Numbered from the stretch's first letter, positions 20,446 to 30,410 are shown. The stretch: DNA of 64,000 bases from Caldimonas thermodepolymerans (GCF_015476235.1 NZ_CP064338.1:1364001-1428000); one strand, 5' to 3'. The notes: a model not told the origin generated them from the sequence alone. Numbers and translations are program-made.

Positions 20446-20829
20446 CAGGATCTTTCGTCAGGCAAACGAACGGCGCCCGTTGGCCGGATGTGGAGGCCAC
20501 GGCAAGGCACCGCTTGCGCCACCGGCCGGCACGAAGCCGGCGCCGGAGCGCGGGGTGGGGTCGCTTGATCGAGGAAGGCCGCGAGGACGGACCGAGATGA
20601 ACTGGGCACCCGGTGCACTCGCCAGACCGCGTCGGTGGCGCGACGGCATCGCCGCCAACCGGGACTCAAGATGCGGTGGGAATGCAGCCCGCCGTGGGGA
20701 TGCCCGCCTTGAAAGGGTCAGAGGGGATGAACGACAGGCGTTCTTCCGTTTCGGGAATCAGCGCCTGGAAAACCCGCCATTGTGCCCGAAATCCGGCCCT
20801 GTTGCCAGCAAGGGCGTTCCGGCGTCGCT
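20446..20829. other. Intergenic region upstream of rhlE paralog 1
   Basis: This 384-bp gap lies between the helicase start and the stop of the ankyrin-repeat gene, both on the minus strand. I see no convincing gene. A minus-strand CACAAT hexamer occurs near 20780 and could be the -10 of a helicase transcript with a leader of over 300 nt. GC-rich inverted repeats (for example GCCGGC copies around 20525-20545) could fold in such a leader. Confidence 0.4.
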
Positions 20830-21768
20830 TCAGCGCCCGCCGTGCGCCTCGATCAGCCGGGCCAGTTCGTCCTGCCCGCGCCGGCGGGCGTGCTGCAGCG
20901 GAGTGACCCCGTCGGCATCCGCGGCATTGGGGTCGGCGCCGGCTTCGAGCAGCAGGCGCGCCACTTCGACCTGATCCGGGCGGCCGTCGCCCTGCAGCAC
21001 CAGCGCGAGCAGCGCGGTGCGGCCCCGCGCGTCGCGCGCGTCGGCGGCGGCGCCGGCATCGAGCAGCGCGCGCACCCGCTCGACCTCGCCGCGCAGCGCG
21101 GCCTGTTGCAGCCGGGGTACTGCAGGCCGGGGCGGTGCGGCGGCCAGCGGCGCCGCCTCGGGGGCGCTCGCCCTGAGCGGCGGCACGTCCTGCGTGGCCG
21201 CAGCGCCGCCGGGCGGTGCGGTGGCCGCTTCCGGCAGGCTCGCCGCAGGGCGGGCCATGTGCGGCGCCGGGGCGGCGGCCGGCCGCGGCGGCTCGCGCAG
21301 CGCGCGCTCGGCGCGGGCGCGTTCCCGTGCCCGCTCCGCCTCCCGGCGGGCAACCGTTTGGGGCGGCGGTGCCGCGCGGGCGGTGGCATCGGCAGCCGGT
21401 GCTGCGGGCGCCGGCATCGGCGCGGCGGCGGGGGCCGGCGTCGGCGAGGGGGCCAGCGCCACGGTGGGGCCATCGCTGCCGTCGTCGGCCCGCTCGACCT
21501 GCCAGGCGAGCAGGGCCACGAAGCCGACCAGCAGCACCGAGGCGACGGCGCGCCAGCGCCAGCGCCCGTCGTTGGCGGCGGGCCGGTCACCGGGTGCGAC
21601 CTGCTGCACCGGCTCGGCTTGGCGGGCACGGGCCTGGTCGGCCGCATGGGCGAGGATCGCCGCCCGGGTCGCGTCGGCCGGGCGCGCGTCCTCGCCGGCC
21701 AGGCGCACCGCGTCCCGGTAGCGGCGGGCCAGCGCGTCGTCGATGGGGGTGGGCGGATCGCTCTTCAC
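20830..21768 (-). CDS. Membrane-anchored ankyrin-repeat protein, putative partner of the ECF sigma factor
   Basis: The 312-residue protein starts at a GTG 11 bp after the sigma-factor stop, preceded by AAGGACC. Residues about 1-55 form a cytoplasmic helical segment, followed by one membrane helix (about 63-81, AVASVLLVGFVALLAW). Then comes a long Pro/Ala-rich periplasmic linker (about 85-215) and two to three ankyrin repeats (about 215-310) with LQQAALRGEVERVRALLDAG and LLEAGADPNAADADG. The single-helix topology and position directly after an ECF sigma gene fit an anti-sigma factor, but there is no recognisable zinc anti-sigma (HxxxCxxC) motif. I cannot assign a function beyond this. Confidence 0.75.
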   Translation of the reverse strand: MKSDPPTPIDDALARRYRDAVRLAGEDARPADATRAAILAHAADQARARQAEPVQQVAPGDRPAANDGRWRWRAVASVLLVGFVALLAWQVERADDGSDGPTVALAPSPTPAPAAAPMPAPAAPAADATARAAPPPQTVARREAERARERARAERALREPPRPAAAPAPHMARPAASLPEAATAPPGGAAATQDVPPLRASAPEAAPLAAAPPRPAVPRLQQAALRGEVERVRALLDAGAAADARDARGRTALLALVLQGDGRPDQVEVARLLLEAGADPNAADADGVTPLQHARRRGQDELARLIEAHGGR

Positions 21769-21779
21769 GGCAGGGTCCT

Positions 21780-22400
21780 TCAGGATGACCAGGCGGCCAA
21801 GGCCTGGCGCAGCTTGGCGCGCGCGTAGCGCAGCCGGCTCTTGACGGTTTCCGCGCCGACGCCGGTGGCGGCCGCGATCTCCTCCAGGCTCAGCCCGGCC
21901 TCGGCCTGCAGCAGGAACGCCTCGCGCTGCTCGGGCGGCAGCTGCTCGACGGCGTGCAGGAAGGCCCGCGCCTGCTCGCGCGTCTCCAGCTGGCGCAGCG
22001 GCTCGTGCACCTCGGCGGCGGGCAGGTCCTGCACCGGCGAGCCGCCCTCGGCGTCCTCGTCCAGCGAGCGCATCGCGCCGCCCGCGCCCTGCTGGCGGCG
22101 CACGTGGTCGATCACCCGGCTGCGGGCGATGGTGTAGAGCCAGGTCGTGAAGCGCGCGGTGGGCTGGTAGTGCGCCGCCTGGCGCGCCACCGCGAACCAG
22201 GTGTCCTGGTGCAGCTCCTCGGCCACGCCGTCGCCGGCCTGGTGGGCGATGCAGCGGCGGATGAAGCGGAACACGCCGCCTTCGTGCCGCTCGTACAGCT
22301 GAGCGAAGGCCTGCACGTCGCCGCGCGCATAGGCCAGCATCAGCGCCTCGTCGGTCGGGGCGCTGGCGTGCGGTGCGGCGGGGGCCCGGGGTTCGCGCAT
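21780..22400 (-). CDS. ECF-family RNA polymerase sigma factor
   Basis: The sigma factor has about 206 residues. Region 2 (about 25-95) contains the ELHQDTWFAVARQ segment and the -10-recognition helix TTWLYTIARSRVIDHVRR. An acidic linker follows, then region 4 (about 145-200) with PPEQREAFLLQAEAGLSLEEIAAATG and VKSRLRYARAKLRQ, a helix-turn-helix for -35 recognition. The start at 22400 is preferred because CACAAT lies 8 nt upstream, which suggests a leaderless or nearly leaderless message; an in-frame ATG at 22460 would add 20 residues. The following gene encodes a membrane protein that may control it. Confidence 0.88.
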   Translation of the reverse strand: MREPRAPAAPHASAPTDEALMLAYARGDVQAFAQLYERHEGGVFRFIRRCIAHQAGDGVAEELHQDTWFAVARQAAHYQPTARFTTWLYTIARSRVIDHVRRQQGAGGAMRSLDEDAEGGSPVQDLPAAEVHEPLRQLETREQARAFLHAVEQLPPEQREAFLLQAEAGLSLEEIAAATGVGAETVKSRLRYARAKLRQALAAWSS

Positions 22401-22408
22401 GGGGCGCC

Positions 22409-22414
22409 ATTGTG
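22409..22414 (-). promoter_or_regulatory. Candidate -10 hexamer for the ECF sigma gene
   Basis: CACAAT on the minus strand, ending 8 nt before the ATG at 22400. No good -35 is seen. Confidence 0.4.
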
Positions 22415-22554
22415 CGCGCAGCACGGCGTCCGCGGGGGCGAGGGTGCAGGTTCCGTTCATCGGCAGCGTCCGCGGTCCATGCCGTTGTCAACGCAGCCGG
22501 GCCGCCGGCGGGGTTGCGATGCCCGTGCGCATTCCCGTGACAACCGGCCGGAGT

Positions 22555-22560
22555 GACAAT
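22555..22560 (+). promoter_or_regulatory. Candidate -10 hexamer for mnmH
   Basis: GACAAT ends 6 nt before the mnmH ATG, so the predicted transcription start falls on or next to the A of ATG. No Shine-Dalgarno sequence is present, consistent with a leaderless message. Confidence 0.45.
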
Positions 22561-22566
22561 CACGGG

Positions 22567-23649
22567 ATGTCCCAGGATCCCGTCCCAGACGACCAGACGC
22601 CGCACCCCGGCCAGCTCGGGGTGCAGGAGTTCGCCCAATACGCGCGCGTGATCGATGCGCGCTCGCCGCACGAGTACGAGGAAGACCACATCCCCGGCGC
22701 GATCAACCTGCCGGTGGTCGACGACGCCGAGTACGCCGAGGTCGGCACGCTGCACCGCACCGACCCGCACGCGGCCTACCTGATCGGTTCGCAGTACGCG
22801 CTGCGCAACATCGCGCGCCACGTCGGCGAGGTGATCGCCCGGCATCGGCCGAGCGACCGGCTGCTCGTGTACTGCTTCCGCGGCGGCAAGCGCAGCCGGA
22901 TCTGGGCCGAGACGCTGCGCACCATCGGCTTTCGGGTCGACGTGCTGCCCGGCGGCTGGAAGAACTACCGCCGCTGGGTGCGCGAGAGCCTGGAGCAGCT
23001 GCCCGCACGGCTGCGCTTCCAGGTGATCTCGGGGCCGACCGGCTGCGGCAAGACCCGCCTGCTGCATGCGCTGCGCGACCAGGGGGCGCAGGTGCTGGAC
23101 CTCGAAGGCCTGGCACACCACCGCGGCTCGCTGCTGGGCGCGCTGCCGGGCGACCCGCAGCCGAGCCAGAAGTGGTTCGACAGCCAGCTGCTGGACGTGT
23201 TGCGCCGTTTCGACCCGGCCCGCCCGGTGTGGGTCGAGGCCGAGAGCAAGAAGATCGGCAACCTGCAGCTGCCGCAGGCGCTGCACGACGCGATGCACCG
23301 CACCGTGCCGCTGCAGGTGCTGGCACCGATGGCCGCGCGCGTGCAACTGCTCAAGGAGGATTACCCGCACTATGCGGCCGACCCGCTGGCGATGGTCGCG
23401 CGCCTGCAGCCGCTCAAGCCGCTGGTGGGCGGCGAGGAGCTGGCGCGTTGGCAGGCGCTGGCGGAGCAGCACCGGGTCGACGAACTCTTCGAGCGCGTGA
23501 TGGTGGCGCACTACGACCCGTGCTACGCGCGCTCGACGCGCCGGCACTACGCGCAGGACGACGGTGCGCCGCCGTTCGAGCTGAAGGGGCTGGACGCGGA
23601 CAGCCTCGCCGAGGCCGCACGCACGCTGATGACCCGCTCAGAGCGGTGA
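22567..23649 (+). CDS. mnmH: tRNA 2-selenouridine(34) synthase
   Basis: This 360-residue SelU/YbbB protein has an N-terminal rhodanese domain (about 20-140) with active-site Cys103 in VYCFRGGKRS. A C-terminal P-loop domain carries GPTGCGKT at 156-163. The enzyme replaces the sulfur of 2-thiouridine at the tRNA wobble position with selenium, through a geranylated intermediate, using selenophosphate. The selenophosphate synthetase gene selD often lies next to it but is not in this window. The ATG at 22567 starts right after a -10-like GACAAT without a ribosome site; the longer open frame back to 22399 is not supported. It diverges from the ECF sigma gene. Confidence 0.93.
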   Translation: MSQDPVPDDQTPHPGQLGVQEFAQYARVIDARSPHEYEEDHIPGAINLPVVDDAEYAEVGTLHRTDPHAAYLIGSQYALRNIARHVGEVIARHRPSDRLLVYCFRGGKRSRIWAETLRTIGFRVDVLPGGWKNYRRWVRESLEQLPARLRFQVISGPTGCGKTRLLHALRDQGAQVLDLEGLAHHRGSLLGALPGDPQPSQKWFDSQLLDVLRRFDPARPVWVEAESKKIGNLQLPQALHDAMHRTVPLQVLAPMAARVQLLKEDYPHYAADPLAMVARLQPLKPLVGGEELARWQALAEQHRVDELFERVMVAHYDPCYARSTRRHYAQDDGAPPFELKGLDADSLAEAARTLMTRSER

Positions 23650-23772
23650 GGGCGGCAGCGCGACCCGCAGCAGGGCGCGCACGAAGCCGAGGTCCGAGCG
23701 CTCCCGCTCGCGCCCTTCGTGCCGGTGGCCGTCGACGCGCTCGACGCGTCGCACGTCGCCGTGTGCCGGTCG

Positions 23773-25020
23773 TCAGGACAGCGTGCCCATCACCGCGGCG
23801 ACCGCCCAGGCCCACAGCGTGCTGGCCAGCAGGCTGGCGCCGACCGCGGCGGCATAGCGCGGGCCGCCGGCCACCGCCGCGACCACGGTGCGCGAGCCGG
23901 CGTTGCAGCTGAGCGCGAGCAGCACGCACAGCACCAGCGTGGCGGCCCCGATGCTGCCGGCGCCGAACAGCGCGGCGGTGGAGGCCACCGGCGCGTGGGC
24001 GTCGGCCAAGGCCGCCAGCGCGATGCCGGCATACAGGCCCGAGGCGCCGAAGTGCTCCTGCGCCCACGACACGAGCAGCGCGACCAGCGACAGCAGCCCG
24101 GCGACCACCAGCGCCTCGCGCAGGCGCAGCGCCTGGCTCTCGACCGGCACTGCCTCCAGCTTGCCGTGCCCGGCGTGGCGCATCAGCAGCAGGCCGCCGG
24201 CCAGGGCTGCGACCGCGCCGGCCGCGCACACCGGCGCCAGCAGCGGCACCGCGCCCGGGGCGATGGCTGCCGTCATCACCAGCGCCTGCACCCACGTGGC
24301 GGCGGTCGACATCACGCCCGCGGCCGCGTAGGGCCAGGGGTGGTCGGGCTGTGTGCGTGCCTTGGTGCCCATGGTCGCCACGGTCGCGGTGCTCGAGACG
24401 AAGCCCGAGAAGAAGCCCGCCGCGGCGAGCCCGGGGTGCTGGCCCAGCCAGCGCGTCGCCACGTGCCCGGCGCCCTGCAGCGCCAGGATCAGCACGACCA
24501 GCACCGCGAGCGAGCGCAGGTTCATGTGGCCCAGCCAGGGCATGGCGCGGTCGGGCACCAGCGGCACGACCACCAGCGCCAGCGCGGCCAGCATCACGAT
24601 GTCGCGGACCTCGCGGTCGCTGAGCAGCTCGGTGCTGAGCCGGTGCAGGCGCTCGCGCGAGGCGAGCAGCGCCGCCACGGCTGCCGCGCAGCCGGCGCCC
24701 AGCGCCGGCGAGCGCACCGCCAGCACGCCGATCAGGTAGGTGGCGAACAGGCTCAGCTCGGTGATCAGGCCCGGGTCCTGGGTGTAGCTGCGCCAGTAGG
24801 CGATGGCGGCCAGCATCAGCACCGACAGCGCGCCGATCGCCACCACCAGCGCATCGCCCTGCGTCTGCGCCATCGCGCCGGCCAGCGCGGCCAGCGTGAA
24901 GCTGCGGATGCCGGCCGGCTCCTGGTGGCCGCCCTGGTCCTTGTCGCGTTCGCGGTCGATCCCGATCAGCATCCCGCTGCCGAAGGCCACCGCGAGGCCG
25001 GCCCAGACTTCTTCCAGCAT
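23773..25020 (-). CDS. MgtC/SapB-DUF4010 family membrane protein
   Basis: The 415-residue polytopic protein has about twelve helices. The N-terminal third resembles the MgtC/SapB domain (GSGMLIGIDRERDKDQ...AGIRSFTLAAL, the conserved R-x-x-T region). The C-terminal two thirds are DUF4010, with FFSGFVSSTATVATMG and ALADAHAPVASTAALFGAG as conserved blocks. Function is unknown; MgtC domains in other proteins bind or regulate P-type ATPases and F1Fo ATP synthase under Mg2+ limitation or acid. Its start codon is one base after the stop of the upstream RNA hydrolase gene, so the two are translationally coupled. Confidence 0.85.
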   Translation of the reverse strand: MLEEVWAGLAVAFGSGMLIGIDRERDKDQGGHQEPAGIRSFTLAALAGAMAQTQGDALVVAIGALSVLMLAAIAYWRSYTQDPGLITELSLFATYLIGVLAVRSPALGAGCAAAVAALLASRERLHRLSTELLSDREVRDIVMLAALALVVVPLVPDRAMPWLGHMNLRSLAVLVVLILALQGAGHVATRWLGQHPGLAAAGFFSGFVSSTATVATMGTKARTQPDHPWPYAAAGVMSTAATWVQALVMTAAIAPGAVPLLAPVCAAGAVAALAGGLLLMRHAGHGKLEAVPVESQALRLREALVVAGLLSLVALLVSWAQEHFGASGLYAGIALAALADAHAPVASTAALFGAGSIGAATLVLCVLLALSCNAGSRTVVAAVAGGPRYAAAVGASLLASTLWAWAVAAVMGTLS

Positions 25021-25021
25021 C

Positions 25022-26383
25022 TCAGACCCTCACTGTCGAACGGTGTTCGGGCACGTGCACGTGCGGCCAGCCCAGTTCCTCCTGGATGCGCCGGCGCAGC
25101 GCGTCGGCCGCCTGCGGCTCGCCGTGCACGACGAAGGTGTGTCGTGGCGGGCGCCCGAAGCTGCGCAGCCACTGCATCAGCTCGTCCGCATCGGCGTGGC
25201 CGGAAAAGCCCTCCAGGTGGCTGACGCGCGCGCGCACCGGCACGTAGCTGCCGTGGATCTTCACCTCGCGCGCGCCGCCCACCAGCGCCGCGCCGCGGCT
25301 GCCCGGCACCTGGAAGCCGGGAAACACGATGTGGTGCTTCGCGTGCGGCGCCATCGCCTTGAGGTGGTGCAGCACCCGCCCGCCGGTGGCCATGCCGCTG
25401 GACGACAGGATGATGCGCGGGTAGTGCGAACGGGTGAGTTCTTCCGAGGCTTCCGGCGCGGTGACCATCGTGACGCCTTCGCACATCGCCTGCACCTCGT
25501 CGGGGGAGACGCGCAGCAGGTCCTGGTGCCCGGCGTAGACGCGGGTGGCCTCGGCGGCCATCGGGCTGTCCAGGTACACCGGCACCTGGCGCGGGATGCG
25601 CCCGGCCTGCTTGAGCCGGTGCAGCGCCAGCATCAGAGCCTGCGCGCGCGCCACCGCGAAGGTGGGCAGCAGCACGCTGCCGCCGTGGTCCAGGGTGCCG
25701 GTGATGATCGCGGCCAGCTGCTGCATCGGGTCGTCGTCCGGGTGCAGCCGGTCGCCGTAGGTCGATTCGACCAGCAGCACGTCGGCCTGGCCGATGCGCT
25801 CCGGCGGGGCCATCAGCAGGTCGCCCTGGCGGCCGAGGTCGCCGGAGAACACCAGCGTGCGCTCGCCCACCGTCAGCCGCACGCTGGCCGCGCCGAGCAG
25901 GTGGCCGGCGGGGATGAACTCGAGCGTGGTGCGCTCGTCCAGCGCGAGCGGCTGGTGGAACGCACGCGGGCGGAAGCGCTGCAGCGCGCGGCGTGCGTCT
26001 TCCACCGTGTACAGGGGCCGGGCCGGACGGTGTTTGGAATAGCCGTGCACGTTGGCGTGGCGCGCGTCCTCTTCCTGGATGTGCGCGCTGTCGAGCAGCA
26101 GCAGTTCGGCCAGGTCGCAGGTGGCCGGCGTGGCATGGACGTGGCCGCGAAAGCCCTGCCTGACCAGTGCGGGCAGGTAGCCGCTGTGGTCCAGGTGCGC
26201 GTGGCTGAGCACCACCGCATCGATCTCGCGCGCGGGCACCGGCAGCGGGGCCCAGTTGCGCTCGCGCAGCTGCTTGTAGCCCTGGAACAGCCCGCAGTCG
26301 AGCAGGATGCGGCTCGAGCCGGTATCGATCAGGTGCCTGGAGCCGGTGACGGCATCGGCCGCACCGAGGAAGGTGATCTGCAT
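25022..26383 (-). CDS. MBL-fold/beta-CASP RNA metallo-hydrolase
   Basis: The 453-residue cytoplasmic protein has an N-terminal metallo-beta-lactamase fold with the zinc motif SHAHLDHSG (HxHxDH), a beta-CASP domain (YLDSPMAAEATRVY, ILSSSGMATGGRVLHHL) and a C-terminal RNA-binding motif (FSGHADADEL, FVVHGEP). This is the CPSF73/YSH1-like 'exonuclease of the beta-lactamase fold' group, which processes RNA in archaea and bacteria; its exact RNA target here is unknown. ATG at 26383 is supported by AGGAGG 4 nt upstream; that ribosome site is itself part of a small hairpin. A longer open frame to 26689 has no homology. It is coupled to the MgtC/DUF4010 gene. Confidence 0.92.
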   Translation of the reverse strand: MQITFLGAADAVTGSRHLIDTGSSRILLDCGLFQGYKQLRERNWAPLPVPAREIDAVVLSHAHLDHSGYLPALVRQGFRGHVHATPATCDLAELLLLDSAHIQEEDARHANVHGYSKHRPARPLYTVEDARRALQRFRPRAFHQPLALDERTTLEFIPAGHLLGAASVRLTVGERTLVFSGDLGRQGDLLMAPPERIGQADVLLVESTYGDRLHPDDDPMQQLAAIITGTLDHGGSVLLPTFAVARAQALMLALHRLKQAGRIPRQVPVYLDSPMAAEATRVYAGHQDLLRVSPDEVQAMCEGVTMVTAPEASEELTRSHYPRIILSSSGMATGGRVLHHLKAMAPHAKHHIVFPGFQVPGSRGAALVGGAREVKIHGSYVPVRARVSHLEGFSGHADADELMQWLRSFGRPPRHTFVVHGEPQAADALRRRIQEELGWPHVHVPEHRSTVRV

Positions 26384-26385
26384 GA

Positions 26386-26401
26386 CGCCTCCTGTGAGGC
26401 G
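26386..26401 (-). promoter_or_regulatory. Hairpin overlapping the ribosome-binding site of the RNA hydrolase gene
   Basis: On the minus strand CGCCTC (26401-26396) pairs perfectly with GAGGCG (26391-26386) across an ACAG loop. The AGGAGG Shine-Dalgarno sequence lies in the loop and the 3' arm, two bases before the ATG region, so folding would mask the ribosome site. Confidence 0.5.
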
Positions 26402-26444
26402 CCATGCTAGCCGAAGGGCAGGGCCCTCCGGGGTGCGGTCCGCC

Positions 26445-27908
26445 TCAGCGGCGCGGCTTGCCGCCCAGCAGGGCGGCCCCTTGCGCGCCCTGGCGTGCGC
26501 CCGGCGTGCCGTGCTGCGGATGGCCGTGCGCAGGCCGCGCGTTCGCGGGCCGGCCGTCGTGGGCCTTGCGCTGCGGCGCGGCCGCGGCGGGCTGCTGCGG
26601 GCGCGGGGCGCGGGCCTGCGACGGCTGCTGCTGCGCCTTGCCTTGGCCCTGGCGTGCGCCGCCTTGCGACGGGCGCGACGCACCGCCACGGCCCTTGCCG
26701 CCGGCGTTGAGGCCGCCGTGCAGGGTCATGCGGCCGAGCTTGATCGGCTCGGGCCGGGCGTTCGGGTCGGGCTCGAAGCCGGGGACCACCTCGCGCGGGA
26801 TCTCGCGCTTGATGAGCTTCTCGATGTCGCGCAGGAACCCTTCCTCGTCGACGCACACCAGCGAGACCGCCTCGCCGCGCGCGCCCGCGCGGCCGGTGCG
26901 GCCGATGCGGTGCACGTAGTCCTCCGGCACGTTGGGCAGCTCGTAGTTGACCACGTGCGGCAGCTGGTCGATGTCGATGCCGCGCGCCGCGATGTCGGTG
27001 GCCACCAGCACCTGCAGCTCGCCGCTCTTGAACTCCGACAGCGCCTTCGTGCGTGCGCCCTGGCTCTTGTTGCCGTGGATCGCCATCGCGGTGATGCCTT
27101 CCTTGAGCAGGAACTCGACCAGCCGGTTGGCGCCGTGCTTCATGCGCGTGAACACCAGCACCTGGTGCCAGTCGTTGTCCTTGATCAGGTGCGCGAGCAG
27201 TTCCTTCTTGCGGTCGCGGTCCACCGGATGGACCTTCTGCGCGATGGTCTCCGCGGTGGTGTTGCGGCGCGCCACCTCGATCACCTGCGGCTTGTTCAGC
27301 AGGCGTTCGGCCAGCGCCTTGATGTCGTCGGAGAAGGTCGCCGAGAACAGCAGGCTCTGCTTCTGCGCCGGCACGATGGCCAGCACCTTCTTGATGTCGT
27401 GGATGAAGCCCATGTCCAGCATGCGGTCGGCCTCGTCGAGCACGAAGTACTGGACATGGCTGAGGTCCAGCGTGCCCTGCTGGTGGTGGTCCAGCAGGCG
27501 GCCGGGCGTGGCGACCAGGATGTCCACGCCGCGCCGCAGCGCGTCGATCTGCGGCTGCATGCCCACGCCGCCGAACATCACCATGGACTTCAGCGGCAGG
27601 TACTTGCCGTAGGTGCGCACGCTTTCCTCGACCTGGGCGGCGAGTTCGCGCGTGGGGGTGAGGATGAGGGCGCGGATCGCGACGCGGCCCTTGGCGTCGC
27701 GCGCCGGCTTGGCCGCGGCCAGCTTGTGCAGCAACGGCAGCGTGAAGCCGGCGGTCTTGCCGGTGCCGGTCTGCGCGCCGGCCAGCAGGTCGCCGCCGCC
27801 GAGCACGGCCGGGATGGCTTGCGCCTGGATGGGGGTGGGGGAGACGTAGCCCTGCTCGCGCACGGCACGGACGATGGGCTCGGCAAGGCCGAGTTCAGCA
27901 AAAGTCAT
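26445..27908 (-). CDS. rhlE: DEAD-box ATP-dependent RNA helicase RhlE (paralog 2)
   Basis: This 487-residue helicase has all SF2 motifs: Q motif SPTPIQ, motif I AQTGTGKT (about 45-52), [18 protein letters not shown] ([13 protein letters not shown]), SAT (FSATFSDD), [10 protein letters not shown] and [10 protein letters not shown]. It is closer to canonical RhlE than the paralog at 18868-20445 (for example FGGVGMQPQ and [11 protein letters not shown]). The tail from about 390 is Gly/Gln/Arg/Pro-rich and differs completely from that of paralog 1. A TAGAAT hexamer on the minus strand near 28045 would give a leader of about 130 nt, consistent with post-transcriptional control seen for DEAD-box genes. 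Confidence 0.95.
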   Translation of the reverse strand: MTFAELGLAEPIVRAVREQGYVSPTPIQAQAIPAVLGGGDLLAGAQTGTGKTAGFTLPLLHKLAAAKPARDAKGRVAIRALILTPTRELAAQVEESVRTYGKYLPLKSMVMFGGVGMQPQIDALRRGVDILVATPGRLLDHHQQGTLDLSHVQYFVLDEADRMLDMGFIHDIKKVLAIVPAQKQSLLFSATFSDDIKALAERLLNKPQVIEVARRNTTAETIAQKVHPVDRDRKKELLAHLIKDNDWHQVLVFTRMKHGANRLVEFLLKEGITAMAIHGNKSQGARTKALSEFKSGELQVLVATDIAARGIDIDQLPHVVNYELPNVPEDYVHRIGRTGRAGARGEAVSLVCVDEEGFLRDIEKLIKREIPREVVPGFEPDPNARPEPIKLGRMTLHGGLNAGGKGRGGASRPSQGGARQGQGKAQQQPSQARAPRPQQPAAAAPQRKAHDGRPANARPAHGHPQHGTPGARQGAQGAALLGGKPRR

Positions 27909-28105
27909 GTGGGAGTCGCTCCTGCCAGGGAGCGCAAGATCGGCCTGCTGCCGCTCGCGTCGAGGGCACCAGTCGTAGGCAGACGGTTCGGGAAAGAGGT
28001 CGGAAACGACTGCGGCGCCACGACTGGAAGCGGCGCCGCAAGGACCATTCTACGCGCATTTGCCGTCGCGTCCCAGGAAAGGGTCGCGACGGCGGCACGG
28101 GGCGG

Positions 28106-28960
28106 TCAGCGCCGCAGGATCGCCGCGTGGTGCGCGAGGTGGTCCTCGACGAAGCTGGCGACGAAGTAGTAGCCGTGGTCGTAGCCCTCGTGCCGGCGCA
28201 GCGTCAGCGGCTGGCCGACGGCCGCGCAGGCCGCCTCGAACAGGTGCGGGTGCAGCTGCTCCTCGAGGAACCTGTCTGCCAGCCCCTGGTCGACCAGGAT
28301 GCCGTCGGGGTAGGGCGGCTGCGCCTGGCGCGACATCAGCTCGGTGGCATCGTGCGCGGCCCAGCCGTTGCGGTCCTCGCCCAGGTAGCCGGCAAACGCC
28401 TTCTCGCCCCAGGGGCAGCGCGTGGGCGCGCAGATCGGCGCGAAGGCCGACAGCGAGCGGAAGCGCCCGGGATGGCGCAGCGCCAGCGTCAGCGCCCCGT
28501 GCCCGCCCATCGAGTGGCCGAACAGCCCGCAGCGGTCGCCGTCGAGCGGCAGCTGCGCCACCGCGCCGGGCAGCAGCTCGTCGAGCAGGTAGCTCTCCAT
28601 GCGCCAGTGCCGTTGCCACGGCTCGCGCGTCGCATCGAGGTAGAAGCCTGCGCCGACGCCGAAGTCCCAGGCATCGGCCTCGCCCGGCAGGTCCGCGCCC
28701 CGCGGGCTGGTGTCGGGCGTCAGCAGCGCCAGCCCCAGCTGCGCCGCGACGCGCTGCGCCCCGGCCTTGATCGCGAAGGTTTCCTCCGTGCAGGTCAGCC
28801 CGGCCAGGTACACCAGCCATGGCACCGGCCCGGACGCTGCCTGCGGCGGCAGGTACACGCCGAAGCGCATCGGCAGGCCGACGACCCGCGACGCATGCCG
28901 GTAGAAGCGCTGCACCCCGCCGAAGCAGCGGTGCTCGCTGATCAGTTCAAGTTCGTCCAT
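28106..28960 (-). CDS. fghA: S-formylglutathione hydrolase
   Basis: The 284-residue esterase-D family hydrolase converts S-formylglutathione to formate and glutathione, the second step of glutathione-dependent formaldehyde detoxification. The nucleophile Ser is in FGHSMGGHGAL (near 150). The C-terminal HEGYDHGYYF block supplies the catalytic His, and FGVYLPPQA and LAGLTCTEETF are family signatures. It lies 132 bp downstream of the class III alcohol dehydrogenase on the same strand, forming the usual frmA-frmB pair. Confidence 0.95.
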   Translation of the reverse strand: MDELELISEHRCFGGVQRFYRHASRVVGLPMRFGVYLPPQAASGPVPWLVYLAGLTCTEETFAIKAGAQRVAAQLGLALLTPDTSPRGADLPGEADAWDFGVGAGFYLDATREPWQRHWRMESYLLDELLPGAVAQLPLDGDRCGLFGHSMGGHGALTLALRHPGRFRSLSAFAPICAPTRCPWGEKAFAGYLGEDRNGWAAHDATELMSRQAQPPYPDGILVDQGLADRFLEEQLHPHLFEAACAAVGQPLTLRRHEGYDHGYYFVASFVEDHLAHHAAILRR

Positions 28961-29092
28961 CGTGTTCGCTCCATGTCGATCAGGCGCCGCATGCGGCCGT
29001 GCCGGCCCGGCGGCCGCGGTGGCCCCGGCTGCGCCGGCCCGCTCGCGGCGCCCCTTGCTCCGGAGGGCCGGCAGCCGCCGGCAGCGGGAGGG

Positions 29093-30199
<1,107 letters not shown>

Positions 30200-30410
30200 G
30201 GGGGACTCCTCGGTGATGTGGGGATGCGGCATTGTTCCCACTCGGCGCCGGGCCGGCCCGCATAACCCCTGAAGGCGTCGGTCTTGGGGCGCTGTGCGCG
30301 CATGGCCGGGCCGTTCATGCACGATTGGCGATAATCCCGCTCTTTGGCGACGCACCGTCGCTGCGGGCCGGTGTCCCCCACCGCCCATCCCACCACACTC
30401 AGGACACGCG

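Noticed and set aside
20830-23547. 905-codon minus-strand frame running through three genes
   Set aside because: The C-terminal 312 codons are the ankyrin protein; upstream it is antisense to mnmH and out of frame with the sigma factor.
28961-29092. GC-rich hairpins between fghA and adhC
   Set aside because: Several GGCGCC/GGCCGC pairings are possible but no U-tract or conserved structure; expected by chance at this GC content.
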